Source of the DNA: Sphingopyxis microcysteis
GTDB taxonomy: Bacteria > Pseudomonadota > Alphaproteobacteria > Sphingomonadales > Sphingomonadaceae
Length of the DNA stretch: 64,000 bases
Direction: 5' to 3'
Assembly (NCBI RefSeq): GCF_012274265.1
Contig: NZ_JAANYY010000003.1
Span: forward strand, 186,001-250,000
Shown: one piece after another, positions 17,102 to 27,170 of the stretch
Layout of the letters: each line of letters begins with the position of its first letter
Numbering within the stretch: position 1 is the stretch's first letter
Notes under the pieces: generated by a model
Seen by the model: only the letters and a program-made list of their open reading frames with translations
Databases searched by the model: none
What the model was told of the DNA's origin: nothing
Made by a program: the position numbers and the translations under genes

Positions 17102-18001
17102 TCAGGCCGCCGCCGCGACCCGATCCGCCATCGACGCCTGCGCCGGCATCACCGCATCGGCATAATCGCTCTCGTACAGCTTGATCAGCGCGCGATCGTC
17201 ATGGTTCCACGGGTGGAAGCCCGGCAGGAAATAGCTCAGCCACGGCAGGAAGCTTTTGCGCAGCACGCCGGGCTTGCCGAGCAAGTACCACCAGATGCGC
17301 GCAGTGATGCGCCAACCGGTCAGCCCGTCCTGCTTCAGCAGATTTTTCATGCCCTTGATCCGCTTCGGCCAGAAACGGCTGGTGACGAGCAGCATCATGA
17401 TCGACTTGGCGCGCCAGCGCTTGAACCGGCTCCAGTCCTTTGTCGCGTGCAGCCAGGTATCGTATGCGACGCCCTTGTGCTCGATCTCCTCGATCGCGTG
17501 CCATTTCCACAAGGCCGCCCATTCGGGTTCTGCGCCCGCATACATGCTCTCGTCGCGCAGCATCACCGAGGCCATCATCGCGGTGTAATGTTCCAGCGCG
17601 ATCGTCGCCATCAGGTTGACGATCTGCGGGCGCGTCTTGATCAGGTCGAGCACCTGATTGACGTCGTCTTCCAGCTCGCTGAGGTCGTAGCCCGCCTCCG
17701 CAGCTTTCTTGTTGAACACGACATGTTCGCGGCTGTGGATCACTTCCTGCTGCGTAAAGGCGCGGATTTCGCGCGCCAGCTTCTCCGGAACCCCGTCGCG
17801 ATGCGCCTTCACCGCCTCGATGAACATCGCTTCACCGCGCGGGAAGGTCACCGACAGCGCGGTGTGGAAGGCCGATGCGATCGGGTCGCCGTTCAGCCAC
17901 CAGCGCCCCTGTTTGTCGTCACGGCCAAAGCGCATGTCGCGCGGGGTGATCGACAGGTCGGCGGGGGTCGGGGAGAGGGAAAGGCTGGACATATGGTTCA
18001 T
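17102..18001 (-). CDS. PF10118-type metal-dependent hydrolase family protein
   Basis: A 299-residue helical protein of the PF10118 (putative metal-dependent hydrolase) family. Likely metal ligands are in FTQQEVIHSREHVVFN, LEHYTAMMA and HAIEEIEHKGVAYD, which together resemble a ferritin-like di-iron set of Glu and His residues. The reaction is not known; oxidation or hydrolysis of a lipid-type substrate has been suggested for relatives, so this is left open. It is divergent from a TetR gene 49 bases away, which probably regulates it. Start 18001; ATG 17992 is an alternative. Confidence 0.82.
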   Translation of the reverse strand: MNHMSSLSLSPTPADLSITPRDMRFGRDDKQGRWWLNGDPIASAFHTALSVTFPRGEAMFIEAVKAHRDGVPEKLAREIRAFTQQEVIHSREHVVFNKKAAEAGYDLSELEDDVNQVLDLIKTRPQIVNLMATIALEHYTAMMASVMLRDESMYAGAEPEWAALWKWHAIEEIEHKGVAYDTWLHATKDWSRFKRWRAKSIMMLLVTSRFWPKRIKGMKNLLKQDGLTGWRITARIWWYLLGKPGVLRKSFLPWLSYFLPGFHPWNHDDRALIKLYESDYADAVMPAQASMADRVAAAA

Positions 18002-18044
18002 ACCGTCGAAAAGGGGCGATGGGGTGGTTGAATAGGGTTTACTT

Positions 18045-18050
18045 ACATAT

Positions 18051-18054
<4 letters not shown>
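18045..18054. promoter_or_regulatory. ACATATATGT palindrome at TetR start, candidate operator
   Basis: A perfect 10-base palindrome overlaps the TetR start codon (ATG at 18051) in the 49-base region between two divergent genes. A TetR dimer bound here would block its own translation start and could cover the hydrolase promoter. Role inferred from position and symmetry only. Confidence 0.4.
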
Positions 18055-19879
<1,825 letters not shown>

Positions 19880-19943
19880 CGTCCTGATTTCAGGAACGAA
19901 TTGGGCGGGGGCGCTTTGTAGCATAAACAACAAGGAATTCCGG

Positions 19944-20750
19944 ATGTTCTCCCACCCCCGTGCGACCAAGCTTCTGCTCTGTATTGCGCCCCTTCTGGGC
20001 GTCGCCGCCCTCCCCGCCCATGCGCAGGAAACCGCCGGCGGCTCGGAAACGCGCACCCGCGTCATTTTGGGTCCGCAGCTGTCGCCGTCATGGCCGGGAT
20101 CGAAGGATTTGTCGGTCGGTCCCTATATCGACGTCTCGCGCGAACGTGTCGGCACCGAATTCACTTTCGAAGCCGCCGACGAAAGCTTTGGCGGACCGCT
20201 CATTCAAAGCGGAAACTTTGCGTTCGGACCGTCGCTGGGGTTCATCGGCAAACGCACCGCCGCCGACATTGGCGCGGACCTCCCCAAAGTCGGCTTTTCG
20301 TTCGAGGTCGGCGGGTTCGCGCAGGTCAACCTGACCCCGGCGCTCCGCGTCCGCGTCGAAGGCCGCAAGGCGGTGAGCGGCCACGAGGGCTGGGCGGGCG
20401 AAGTCAGCGCCGATTATGTCGCGCGCGAGGGCGACGACTGGCTGCTCTCGATCGGCCCGCGCGTGACGCTGGGTGACGCCAAATATAAGAGCGCCTATTT
20501 CGGGGTGACCCCCGCCGCAGCCACGACCTCCGGCCTCGCGGCCTATGTCGTCGATGGCGGCATCCAATCGGTCGGCCTGACCGCCGGCTATCACCGGATG
20601 CTCGGGCGCCGCTGGGGCGTGGCGGTCTATGGCCGCTACGACCGGCTGGTCGGCGACGCCGCCGACTCGCCGATCACCCGCGAACTCGGCAGCCGCGGCC
20701 AACCGTCGGTGGGGGTTGCGCTGAGTTATACCTTCGGGGGCGGGGGTTGA
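19944..20750 (+). CDS. MipA/OmpV family outer-membrane protein
   Basis: A 268-residue protein with a Sec signal peptide cleaved near AHA-QE (after residue 27), followed by alternating beta-strands characteristic of MipA/OmpV porin-like barrels. Visible pieces include RVILGPQLSPSWPGSKDLSV, the opening of the domain, and the late GVAVYGRYDRLVGDAADSPI. The family includes scaffolds and porins of the outer membrane; specific role unknown. AAGGAA six bases upstream supports ATG 19944. It lies 64 bases after obgE. Confidence 0.87.
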   Translation: MFSHPRATKLLLCIAPLLGVAALPAHAQETAGGSETRTRVILGPQLSPSWPGSKDLSVGPYIDVSRERVGTEFTFEAADESFGGPLIQSGNFAFGPSLGFIGKRTAADIGADLPKVGFSFEVGGFAQVNLTPALRVRVEGRKAVSGHEGWAGEVSADYVAREGDDWLLSIGPRVTLGDAKYKSAYFGVTPAAATTSGLAAYVVDGGIQSVGLTAGYHRMLGRRWGVAVYGRYDRLVGDAADSPITRELGSRGQPSVGVALSYTFGGGG

Positions 20751-20794
20751 TCGGATTGGTCGGCCGTTCCGACCGCATTCGACCGAAGTAAGAC

Positions 20795-20880
20795 GTCGCC
20801 CCCGCGCAGGCGGGTGCCGCTGTCGGTTTACGCAGCGACGCAGAACAAGGCCGGTTGCGGCCCCCGCCTGCGCGGGGGCC
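20795..20880. repeat. palindromic intergenic repeat, family E copy 2
   Basis: GTCGCCCCCGCGCAGGCGGG and a right arm CGGCCCCCGCCTGCGCGGGG flank about 40 variable bases. It sits in the 293-base gap between the OmpV-like gene and proB. The rest of that gap (20881-21043) shows no gene; an open frame runs upstream of proB without a start codon. Confidence 0.8.
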
Positions 20881-21043
20881 GATGGTCTATTGGAACGGCA
20901 GCTCGCCACGCATCACCGCCAAGCTCCGCCCCTAGGGGCCGATGCAGTGACAAGTCCGACAACTTTGGAATAAAATTACGCTGACCGATGCCCTCGAGAC
21001 ATTCGCATTGGCGGCGGCGGTGCATCGCGCTATCGGCGGCGCG

Positions 21044-22150
21044 ATGAGCCTGTTTCCGCCCGCCGCCTGCCACCGCCTGATCGTCAAGATCGGGTCGGCG
21101 CTGCTCGTCGATCCCGCGGGCGCGGTGCGGCGCGATTGGCTGGTCGGGATCGCCGCCGACATCGCCGAGCGAGCGCGCGCGGGGCAGCAGGTCGCGGTCG
21201 TCTCGTCGGGCGCGATCGCGCTCGGGGCGCGGCGGCTCGGGCTGGCGAAGGGTGGGCGCGGGACGCTGGAGGATGCGCAGGCCGCCGCGGCCACCGGGCA
21301 AATCGCGCTGTCGCAAGTATGGGCCGAGGTGCTGGCCGCTGAAGGGCTGACCGCGGCGCAGATGCTGGTGACGCTCGACGATCTCGAAGACCGGCGGCGC
21401 TATCTGAACGCCGCCGCGACGCTCGACCGCTTGCTCACGCTGGGCGTGGTTCCGATCATCAACGAGAATGACAGCGTCGCGACCGAGGAAATCCGCTTTG
21501 GCGACAACGACCGCCTCGCCGCGCGCGTCGCGCAGGCGGCGGGCGCGGGGGGCGTGGTGCTACTGTCCGACATCGACGGGCTTTACGACAAGAATCCGGC
21601 GCTACCCGGCGCCAGCCATATCGCACGGATCGAGCGCATCGATGCGGCGATCGAGGCGATGGCCGATACCGGATCGGCGTCGGGCATGGGATCGGGCGGC
21701 ATGGTGTCGAAAATCGCCGCAGCGCGCATCGCCAATGCCGCGGGCGCGCACCTCGCCATCGCCTCGGGACGCATCGACCGGCCACTGTCGACCGCCGCCC
21801 GGCACAGCCTGTTCGTCGCCGAAAAGGGCGCGAGTGCGCGCAAGGCGTGGCTGGCGGGAGGGCTGACCGCCAAGGGACGGCTGACGATCGACGCCGGAGC
21901 AGCAAAGGCGCTGCGCGGCGGCGCCAGCCTACTCGCGGCGGGAGTCAGCGGCGTCACGGGCAGCTTTGCCCGCGGCGACGTGCTCGACATCGTCGGCCCC
22001 GACGGCGCGGTGATCGCGCGCGGCCTGTCCGAATATACCGGCGCCGACGCCGCGGCGATCGTCGGCCTTGGCCGCGACGCGCAGGAGGCTGCGCTCGGCT
22101 ATGCCCCGCGCAGCGCGATGGTTCACCGCGACCATATGGTGCTCTTATGA
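21044..22150 (+). CDS. proB: glutamate 5-kinase
   Basis: A 368-residue ProB, the first enzyme of proline synthesis, which phosphorylates glutamate. The amino-acid kinase domain shows LIVKIGSALLVD, VVSSGAIALG, LVTLDDLEDRRRYLNA, PIINENDSVAT, FGDNDRLAARVA and LLSDIDGLYDKNP, plus the GTGGM-like SGMGSGGMVSKI. The C-terminal 80 residues form the PUA domain (AAKALRGGASLLAAGVSGV). proA is not in the window. The start MSLFPP at 21044 gives the standard length. Confidence 0.96.
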   Translation: MSLFPPAACHRLIVKIGSALLVDPAGAVRRDWLVGIAADIAERARAGQQVAVVSSGAIALGARRLGLAKGGRGTLEDAQAAAATGQIALSQVWAEVLAAEGLTAAQMLVTLDDLEDRRRYLNAAATLDRLLTLGVVPIINENDSVATEEIRFGDNDRLAARVAQAAGAGGVVLLSDIDGLYDKNPALPGASHIARIERIDAAIEAMADTGSASGMGSGGMVSKIAAARIANAAGAHLAIASGRIDRPLSTAARHSLFVAEKGASARKAWLAGGLTAKGRLTIDAGAAKALRGGASLLAAGVSGVTGSFARGDVLDIVGPDGAVIARGLSEYTGADAAAIVGLGRDAQEAALGYAPRSAMVHRDHMVLL

Positions 22151-22290
22151 TCCTCGCCATTCATGGGGAGGTGGCAGACGCGCAGCCGTTGACGGAGGGG
22201 GGGTGCGTCCTTCAGCGACGTAGCGAAACACCGCCACCCCCCTCCACCACCGCTTCGCGGCGGTCCCCCTCCCCACAAGTGGGGAGGATT
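22151..22290. repeat. long palindromic intergenic repeat, family D copy 2
   Basis: The gap between proB and the SDR gene is a family D element. It has GGGGAGGTGGCAGACGCGCA and TTGACGGAGGGGGGG on the left, and CACCCCCCTCCACCACCGCT, CGGTCCCCCTCCCCACAAGT and GGGGAGGA on the right. It overlaps the likely Shine-Dalgarno of the next gene (GGGAGGA about 8 bases before ATG 22293). Confidence 0.82.
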
Positions 22291-22292
22291 TT

Positions 22293-23210
22293 ATGAGCGC
22301 TGTGCTGGCGATGACCGGCGCGACCGGCTTTGTCGGCGGCGCCACGATGCGGCAGGCGATCGACGCAGGGTGGCATGTCCGCGCCCTCACCCGCCGTCCG
22401 CAACCAGACCGCGAGGGCGTGACCTGGATCGCGGGCGCGCTCGACGACCCGGACAGCCTCAACGAAATGACCGCGGGCAGCGACGTCGTCATGCACATCG
22501 CCGGGGTGGTCAATGTCCCGACGCGCGCCGCGTTCGAGGCAGGCAATGCCACAGCGACCGGCCATGTCATCGATGCGGCGCGCGGTGCCGGGGTGACGCG
22601 CTTCGTCCATGTCTCGTCACTCGCGGCGCGCGAGCCCGGCCTGTCAGATTATGGCTGGTCGAAGGAACGCGCCGAGGCCGCCGTGACCGCAAGCGGGCTC
22701 GACTGGACGATCGTCCGCCCACCCGCGGTCTTCGGCCCCGGCGATACCGAAATGCTCGACCTATTCCGCATGGCTCGTCGCGGCATCGCGCTGCTGCCGC
22801 CCAAGGGACGCATGTCGGCGATCTATGTCGACGATCTGGCGCGGCTGCTCGTCGCGCTCGCCGCCGATCGCAGCACAAGCATCGGCGCCATCTACGAACC
22901 CGATGACGGCCAGGCGGGCGGCTGGTCGCACCGAGGCTTTGCCCACGCGATCGGACGGGCGGTGGGGCGCCGCCGGATCGCGACGCTAGCGGTTCCCGGC
23001 GCGGTGCTGAAGGCCGGAGGTCGGATCGACAAGCTGGTGCGCCGCGGTGGCGCCAAGCTGACCCCCGACCGCGCGCGCTATATCGCGCATCCCGACTGGG
23101 TTGCGGCAAGCGGCGCCCAGCCCCCCGCTGCGCTGTGGCAACCCGAATGGGCGACCGACGACGCGCTCGCCGAAACGGTAGGCTGGTACCTGCGTGCCGG
23201 CTGGCTCTAG
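22293..23210 (+). CDS. NAD(P)-dependent epimerase/dehydratase-like extended SDR protein
   Basis: A 305-residue Rossmann protein with the nucleotide motif MTGATGFVGGATM (residues 7-19) and the catalytic YGWSK (Tyr-x3-Lys). The HVSSLAAREP segment supplies the active-site Ser. This is the NDUFA9/WcaG-like branch of extended SDRs, acting on nucleotide sugars, sterols or quinone-related substrates; the substrate is unknown. The gene follows proB, separated only by a repeat. Confidence 0.88.
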   Translation: MSAVLAMTGATGFVGGATMRQAIDAGWHVRALTRRPQPDREGVTWIAGALDDPDSLNEMTAGSDVVMHIAGVVNVPTRAAFEAGNATATGHVIDAARGAGVTRFVHVSSLAAREPGLSDYGWSKERAEAAVTASGLDWTIVRPPAVFGPGDTEMLDLFRMARRGIALLPPKGRMSAIYVDDLARLLVALAADRSTSIGAIYEPDDGQAGGWSHRGFAHAIGRAVGRRRIATLAVPGAVLKAGGRIDKLVRRGGAKLTPDRARYIAHPDWVAASGAQPPAALWQPEWATDDALAETVGWYLRAGWL

Positions 23211-23218
23211 CCTTGGTT

Positions 23219-23300
23219 CCGTTCGTGTCGAGCGAAGTCGAGACACCGCGAAAACGCGCAAAGCCGATGGGCATCTCGACTTCGCTCGATGCGAACGGGG
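23219..23300. repeat. palindromic intergenic repeat, family B copy 3
   Basis: CCGTTCGTGTCGAGCGAAGT on the left, CATCTCGACTTCGCTCGATG with CGAACGGG inverted on the right, with a variable centre. It lies in the 180-base gap between the SDR gene and sppA. Confidence 0.85.
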
Positions 23301-23390
23301 ATTTGGGGACGTAGTCGTCCATAGGACTGGGTTCCCCACCCGTCGAAGCGTGCATTGCCAACGGCCAGCCGCATCCCTAGGTTTGCAGCC

Positions 23391-25373
23391 ATGACCGACA
23401 CCACCGCCAACACCCCGAACGATCCAGCCGGCCCCTGGGCCATTCCGGTACGCCGCCCGCTACCCGGCGACGACAAGCCGAAATCGGGAACCAGCTTTCC
23501 GCGCAAGGTGTGGCGGTTGCTGGTTGCGATCAAGGATGGATTGGCGCTGATTTTCCTGCTGCTGTTCTTCGTCGCGATTTTCGGCCTGCTCGCGGGCCGT
23601 CCCAACGCCGGTCTGCCGGTCAGCGAGGGCGCGCTGCTGATCGAACTCGATGGGGTGGTCAGCGAACAGCCCGCCGAGGTCGACACTGTCACCGCGCTGT
23701 CGGGCGGCGACCAGCTGCAGGAAATCCGCGTCCGCGACGTCGTTCATGCGCTGGAAACAGCCGCCAACGACAAGCGCGTGACCTCGGTCGTGCTGGACCT
23801 CGACCGCTTTCTGGGCGGCGGCCAGGTGTCGCTCGCCGAAATCGGCGCTGCGGTCGACAAGGTGCGCGCCAAGAAAAAGCCCGTACTCGCCTTTGCCACC
23901 GCCTACACCACCGACAGCTATCAGATCGCCTCGCACGCCAGTGAAATCTGGGCCGACAGCGTCGGCGGGGTGGCGATCGCGGGTCCTGGTGGTTCGCGGC
24001 TCTATTACAAGGGGTTGATGGACCGCCTTGGCATCACCGCGAACATCTACCGCGTCGGCACGTTCAAGAGCGCGGTCGAACCCTTCCTGCGCAGCGACCA
24101 GTCGCCCGAAGCGAAGGAGGCCAATCTCGCCTACGCCAGCGTGCTGTGGGACAATTGGCTGACCGACGTCAAAAAGGCGCGCCCGGCGGCCAAGATCGAC
24201 GCCTATATCGCCGACACCGCGGGCGCGGTGCGCGCCGCGGGCAACGATCTGTCCAAGGCATCGCTCGACGCGGGGCTGGTCGACAAGCTCGGCAGCCGGA
24301 TGGCGTTCAACACCCGCGTCGCCGAAATCAGCGGCGCTTATGACGACAGCAAGCCGTGGGAATATAATGCGATCCCGCTCGAAAACTGGGTCGCCGCCAA
24401 CCCGCCTGCAACAAAGGGCAGCGCCATCGCGGTCGTTCCCGTCGTCGGCGAGATCGTCGATGGCGAGGCGCCGACCGGGGTCGCGGGCGGCACCACGGTC
24501 GCGCAGCATATCCTCGACGCCGCGGCCGACGACAGCACGAAGGCGATCGTGCTCCGCGTCGATTCGCCCGGCGGATCGGTGCTGGCGTCCGAAGAGATCC
24601 GTCAGGCCTTGCTCGTCGCCAAGGCGAAAAAGCTGCCGATCGTCGTGTCGATGGCGAATGTCGCAGCATCGGGCGGTTACTGGATTTCGACCCCCGCCGA
24701 CCGCATCTTTGCCGAACCCGAAACGATCACCGGATCGATCGGGGTGTTCGGAATCCTGCCGAGCTTCGAGCAGGCGCTCGCCAAGATCGGGGTCACCGCC
24801 GACGGCATCGCGACGACGCCGTTGTCGGGTCAGCCCGACGTGGTCGGCGGCGTCAACGACGAGTTCAACGCGCTGGCGCAGGCGAGCGTCGAGGACGTCT
24901 ATGCGCGCTTTACCGGGCTCGTCGCGAAAAGCCGCAAGCAGCCACTCGAAAAGGTGCAGGCGATTGCCGAGGGCCGCGTCTGGGCCGGGGGCACCGCGCG
25001 GCAGCTGGGGCTGGTCGACCAGTTCGGCGGCCTGCCCGACGCGCTGGCCGCGGCGGCGAAACTCGCCAAGGTCGAGGGCGATTTTCACGCTCAATATTAT
25101 GAGGACGAACCGAGCGAATTCGCCAAGATGCTGGCCAATTTGGGCAAGAGCGAAGAGGAAGTCGCCGCCGCACCGCGCGGCTGGTTCGGCATCGCGGCGA
25201 TGAACCGCCAGCTGACCGAACGGCGGCTGGTGCAGGATATGGCGCTGCTGACGCAGACGGGATCGGTGCAGGCCGCGTGCCTCGACTGCCGCGGCTACCT
25301 GCCCGCCGTGCCGCGGTCGGGTGCGGCGGAAGCGAAGGGGTTCTTCGCGACGGTGGCGTTGTTCCTGAAATAA
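23391..25373 (+). CDS. sppA: signal peptide peptidase SppA, 67K type
   Basis: A 660-residue membrane-bound serine protease that clears cleaved signal peptides. One N-terminal transmembrane helix (about residues 50-72) anchors two tandem ClpP-like domains. The dyad is Lys226 in GTFKSAVEPF (first domain) and Ser427 in AASGGYWIS (second domain), as in E. coli SppA. Other family marks are RVDSPGGSVLASEEI and ETITGSIGVFG. A short C-terminal region after about residue 570 is less conserved. ATG 23391 (MTDTTAN) is used; an upstream TTG would add 12 residues. Confidence 0.95.
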   Translation: MTDTTANTPNDPAGPWAIPVRRPLPGDDKPKSGTSFPRKVWRLLVAIKDGLALIFLLLFFVAIFGLLAGRPNAGLPVSEGALLIELDGVVSEQPAEVDTVTALSGGDQLQEIRVRDVVHALETAANDKRVTSVVLDLDRFLGGGQVSLAEIGAAVDKVRAKKKPVLAFATAYTTDSYQIASHASEIWADSVGGVAIAGPGGSRLYYKGLMDRLGITANIYRVGTFKSAVEPFLRSDQSPEAKEANLAYASVLWDNWLTDVKKARPAAKIDAYIADTAGAVRAAGNDLSKASLDAGLVDKLGSRMAFNTRVAEISGAYDDSKPWEYNAIPLENWVAANPPATKGSAIAVVPVVGEIVDGEAPTGVAGGTTVAQHILDAAADDSTKAIVLRVDSPGGSVLASEEIRQALLVAKAKKLPIVVSMANVAASGGYWISTPADRIFAEPETITGSIGVFGILPSFEQALAKIGVTADGIATTPLSGQPDVVGGVNDEFNALAQASVEDVYARFTGLVAKSRKQPLEKVQAIAEGRVWAGGTARQLGLVDQFGGLPDALAAAAKLAKVEGDFHAQYYEDEPSEFAKMLANLGKSEEEVAAAPRGWFGIAAMNRQLTERRLVQDMALLTQTGSVQAACLDCRGYLPAVPRSGAAEAKGFFATVALFLK

Positions 25374-25388
25374 AGCGACATTTTATGG

Positions 25389-25478
25389 CCTGTTTCCCCG
25401 CGAAGGCGGGGATCCATCTCCTGCTGGCGCAACCTTGCACCGACGGGAGATGGGCTCCCGCCTTCGCGGGAGAACAGG
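25389..25478. repeat. palindromic intergenic repeat, family E-like copy 3
   Basis: CCTGTTTCCCCGCGAAGGCG on the left and CTCCCGCCTTCGCGGGAGAA with CAGG on the right. An inner pair (ATCCATCTCC / GGGAGATGGG) brackets the centre. It separates the convergent sppA and alpha/beta hydrolase genes and could terminate both. It is more diverged from copies 1 and 2 than they are from each other. Confidence 0.75.
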
Positions 25479-25498
25479 CTCATTTCCAATGCCCTGCT

Positions 25499-26401
25499 TT
25501 ACGCCGCCACCGCGCCCCCCTTGGCATGCCCCGCAATCGCGTCGGCCAGCGTATCGACCAGCGCCAGCGGCAGGTCATGCCCCATCCCCGGGATCGTCAG
25601 CAGTCGCGCGCCCGCGATGTTGGCCGCCGTATCGCGCCCTGCGGCGAGCGGTACCAGCGGATCATCCTCGCCATGCACGACCAAGGTCGGCGCGGTGATC
25701 GTCTTCAGCAAAGGGCGCCGGTCGCCGTCGGCGACGATCGCCGCCATCTGCCGCGCGACCCCCTGTGGGTACCAACCGCGCTCGAAATCGGCACGGACAC
25801 GGCGCTGCAACCGCTCCTCGGCAGCGGGATAGGCGGGGCTGCCGATTACCCGCGCGGCGCGCACCGAATAGGCGATCATGTCTTCGGGATCGCCGCTCAT
25901 CGGCCGGTTCGCCAGCACTTGCATCGCTTCCTTACGCGCGCGCGGCAGGCGGCGGTTGCCGGTGCTCGACATGATCGAAGTCAGCGACAGGGTGCGATCG
26001 GGATAGCGCGCGGCGATATGCTGCGAAATCATTCCGCCCATCGACGCACCGACGATATGCGCGCGCTCGATCGCCAGATGATCAAGCAGCGCGACGCCGT
26101 CGGCGGCCATATCGGCGAGCGTGTAGGCGGAACGGACCGGAAGCCCCAACATCGACTTGACGACCATCCACTTGACGTTCGGCACCCCCGCCGCGTCGAA
26201 GCGCGTCGACAGGCCGACGTCGCGATTGTCGTAACGGATGGTACGGAATCCGTGCGCGTTCAGCGCATCGACAAACTCGTCGGGCCACAAGGTCAGCTGC
26301 CCGCCCAGCCCCATGACGAGCAGGATCGTAGGCGCATCGCGCGGTCCCTTGTCTTCATAGGTAATCGTTATGCCATTGGCGGTCGTCTGCGCGGTGGTCA
26401 T
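25499..26401 (-). CDS. alpha/beta hydrolase
   Basis: A 300-residue alpha/beta-fold hydrolase with nucleophile elbow GASMGG (Ser), oxyanion region VMGLGGQLTLWP, and C-terminal catalytic pair in HGEDDPLVP (Asp) and GMGHDLP (His). It resembles aclacinomycin methylesterase- or haloperoxidase-like hydrolases; the substrate is unknown. No signal peptide is visible, so cytoplasmic. It stands alone between sppA and the UPF0126 gene. Confidence 0.9.
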   Translation of the reverse strand: MTTAQTTANGITITYEDKGPRDAPTILLVMGLGGQLTLWPDEFVDALNAHGFRTIRYDNRDVGLSTRFDAAGVPNVKWMVVKSMLGLPVRSAYTLADMAADGVALLDHLAIERAHIVGASMGGMISQHIAARYPDRTLSLTSIMSSTGNRRLPRARKEAMQVLANRPMSGDPEDMIAYSVRAARVIGSPAYPAAEERLQRRVRADFERGWYPQGVARQMAAIVADGDRRPLLKTITAPTLVVHGEDDPLVPLAAGRDTAANIAGARLLTIPGMGHDLPLALVDTLADAIAGHAKGGAVAA

Positions 26402-26494
26402 GCTGCGGAAATCCTTCGGCCGGTTTTCCTTAGCATGGCGCAGTTGACGCGAACGTCAAGTCGGGCATCCAGAACCTTACGCGCCGCCTCTCGT

Positions 26495-26516
26495 CCGTTC
26501 GTGTCGAGCGAACGGG
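26495..26516. repeat. collapsed copy of repeat family B
   Basis: CCGTTCG - TGTCGAG - CGAACGG plus a G: the two outer ends of family B are joined with the whole centre missing. It still forms a 7-base stem with a 7-base loop. It sits in the 130-base gap upstream of the alpha/beta hydrolase. Confidence 0.65.
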
Positions 26517-26531
26517 ATGGTGGACAGCGCC

Positions 26532-27164
26532 CTAAGCGCCTGTTTTGGGATCGCGATAGGCGGGCAAAGCTAGCGACCAGCGGATCGCTGCGCCGCGCAG
26601 GATGAACCCGGCAACCGCGCCGACCACCGCCGCAACCGGGGTTCCGGCGCCGAGCCACAGCAAGAGCAGGAACAGCCCCGACGCGAGCGCCGCCGCGGTA
26701 ACGTAAATTTCGGGGCGCACGATGATCGACGGCACCCCTGCCAATATGTCGCGGATCGTGCCGCCAACGCAGCCGGTGATGACGCCCATAAGCAGCGCCG
26801 GGGCGGGCGGCACCCCCCATGCAAGCGCCTTGGCGGTGCCGAACACCGCGTAGGCCGCCAGCCCGACCGCGTCGGCCCATTCGAGCAACTGCCCCTGCCA
26901 CCAGCGTTCGGGGGTCAGCCACACGATCAGCGCGATCGCGATGCACACCGCCGATATCGCGCCATCCTGCACCCAGAACACCGGCGCGCCGATCAACAGG
27001 TCGCGCACGCTGCCGCCGCCGACCCCGGTGACCAGCGCAAAGAAGGCGGCGGTGACCAACGTCTGGCGCAGCCGCACCGCCATCAACGCGCCCGACAAGG
27101 CAAACACGCCAATCCCCGCCAGGTCGAGCAGGCGAACGATCAGCGCATTGTCGACGTCGAGCAT
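26532..27164 (-). CDS. UPF0126 (TRIC-like) membrane protein, YicG/YadS type
   Basis: A 210-residue polytopic inner-membrane protein made of two tandem UPF0126 units of three helices, plus a seventh helix. Each unit carries the family Gly-rich turn with Arg-Asp: GVGGGSVRDLLIGAPVFW in the first and GCVGGTIRDILAGVPSII in the second. Bacterial members are homologous to trimeric intracellular cation channels. It starts six bases after the M20 amidohydrolase stop, so the two are likely translated from one message. Confidence 0.92.
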   Translation of the reverse strand: MLDVDNALIVRLLDLAGIGVFALSGALMAVRLRQTLVTAAFFALVTGVGGGSVRDLLIGAPVFWVQDGAISAVCIAIALIVWLTPERWWQGQLLEWADAVGLAAYAVFGTAKALAWGVPPAPALLMGVITGCVGGTIRDILAGVPSIIVRPEIYVTAAALASGLFLLLLWLGAGTPVAAVVGAVAGFILRGAAIRWSLALPAYRDPKTGA

Positions 27165-27170
27165 CGGCGC

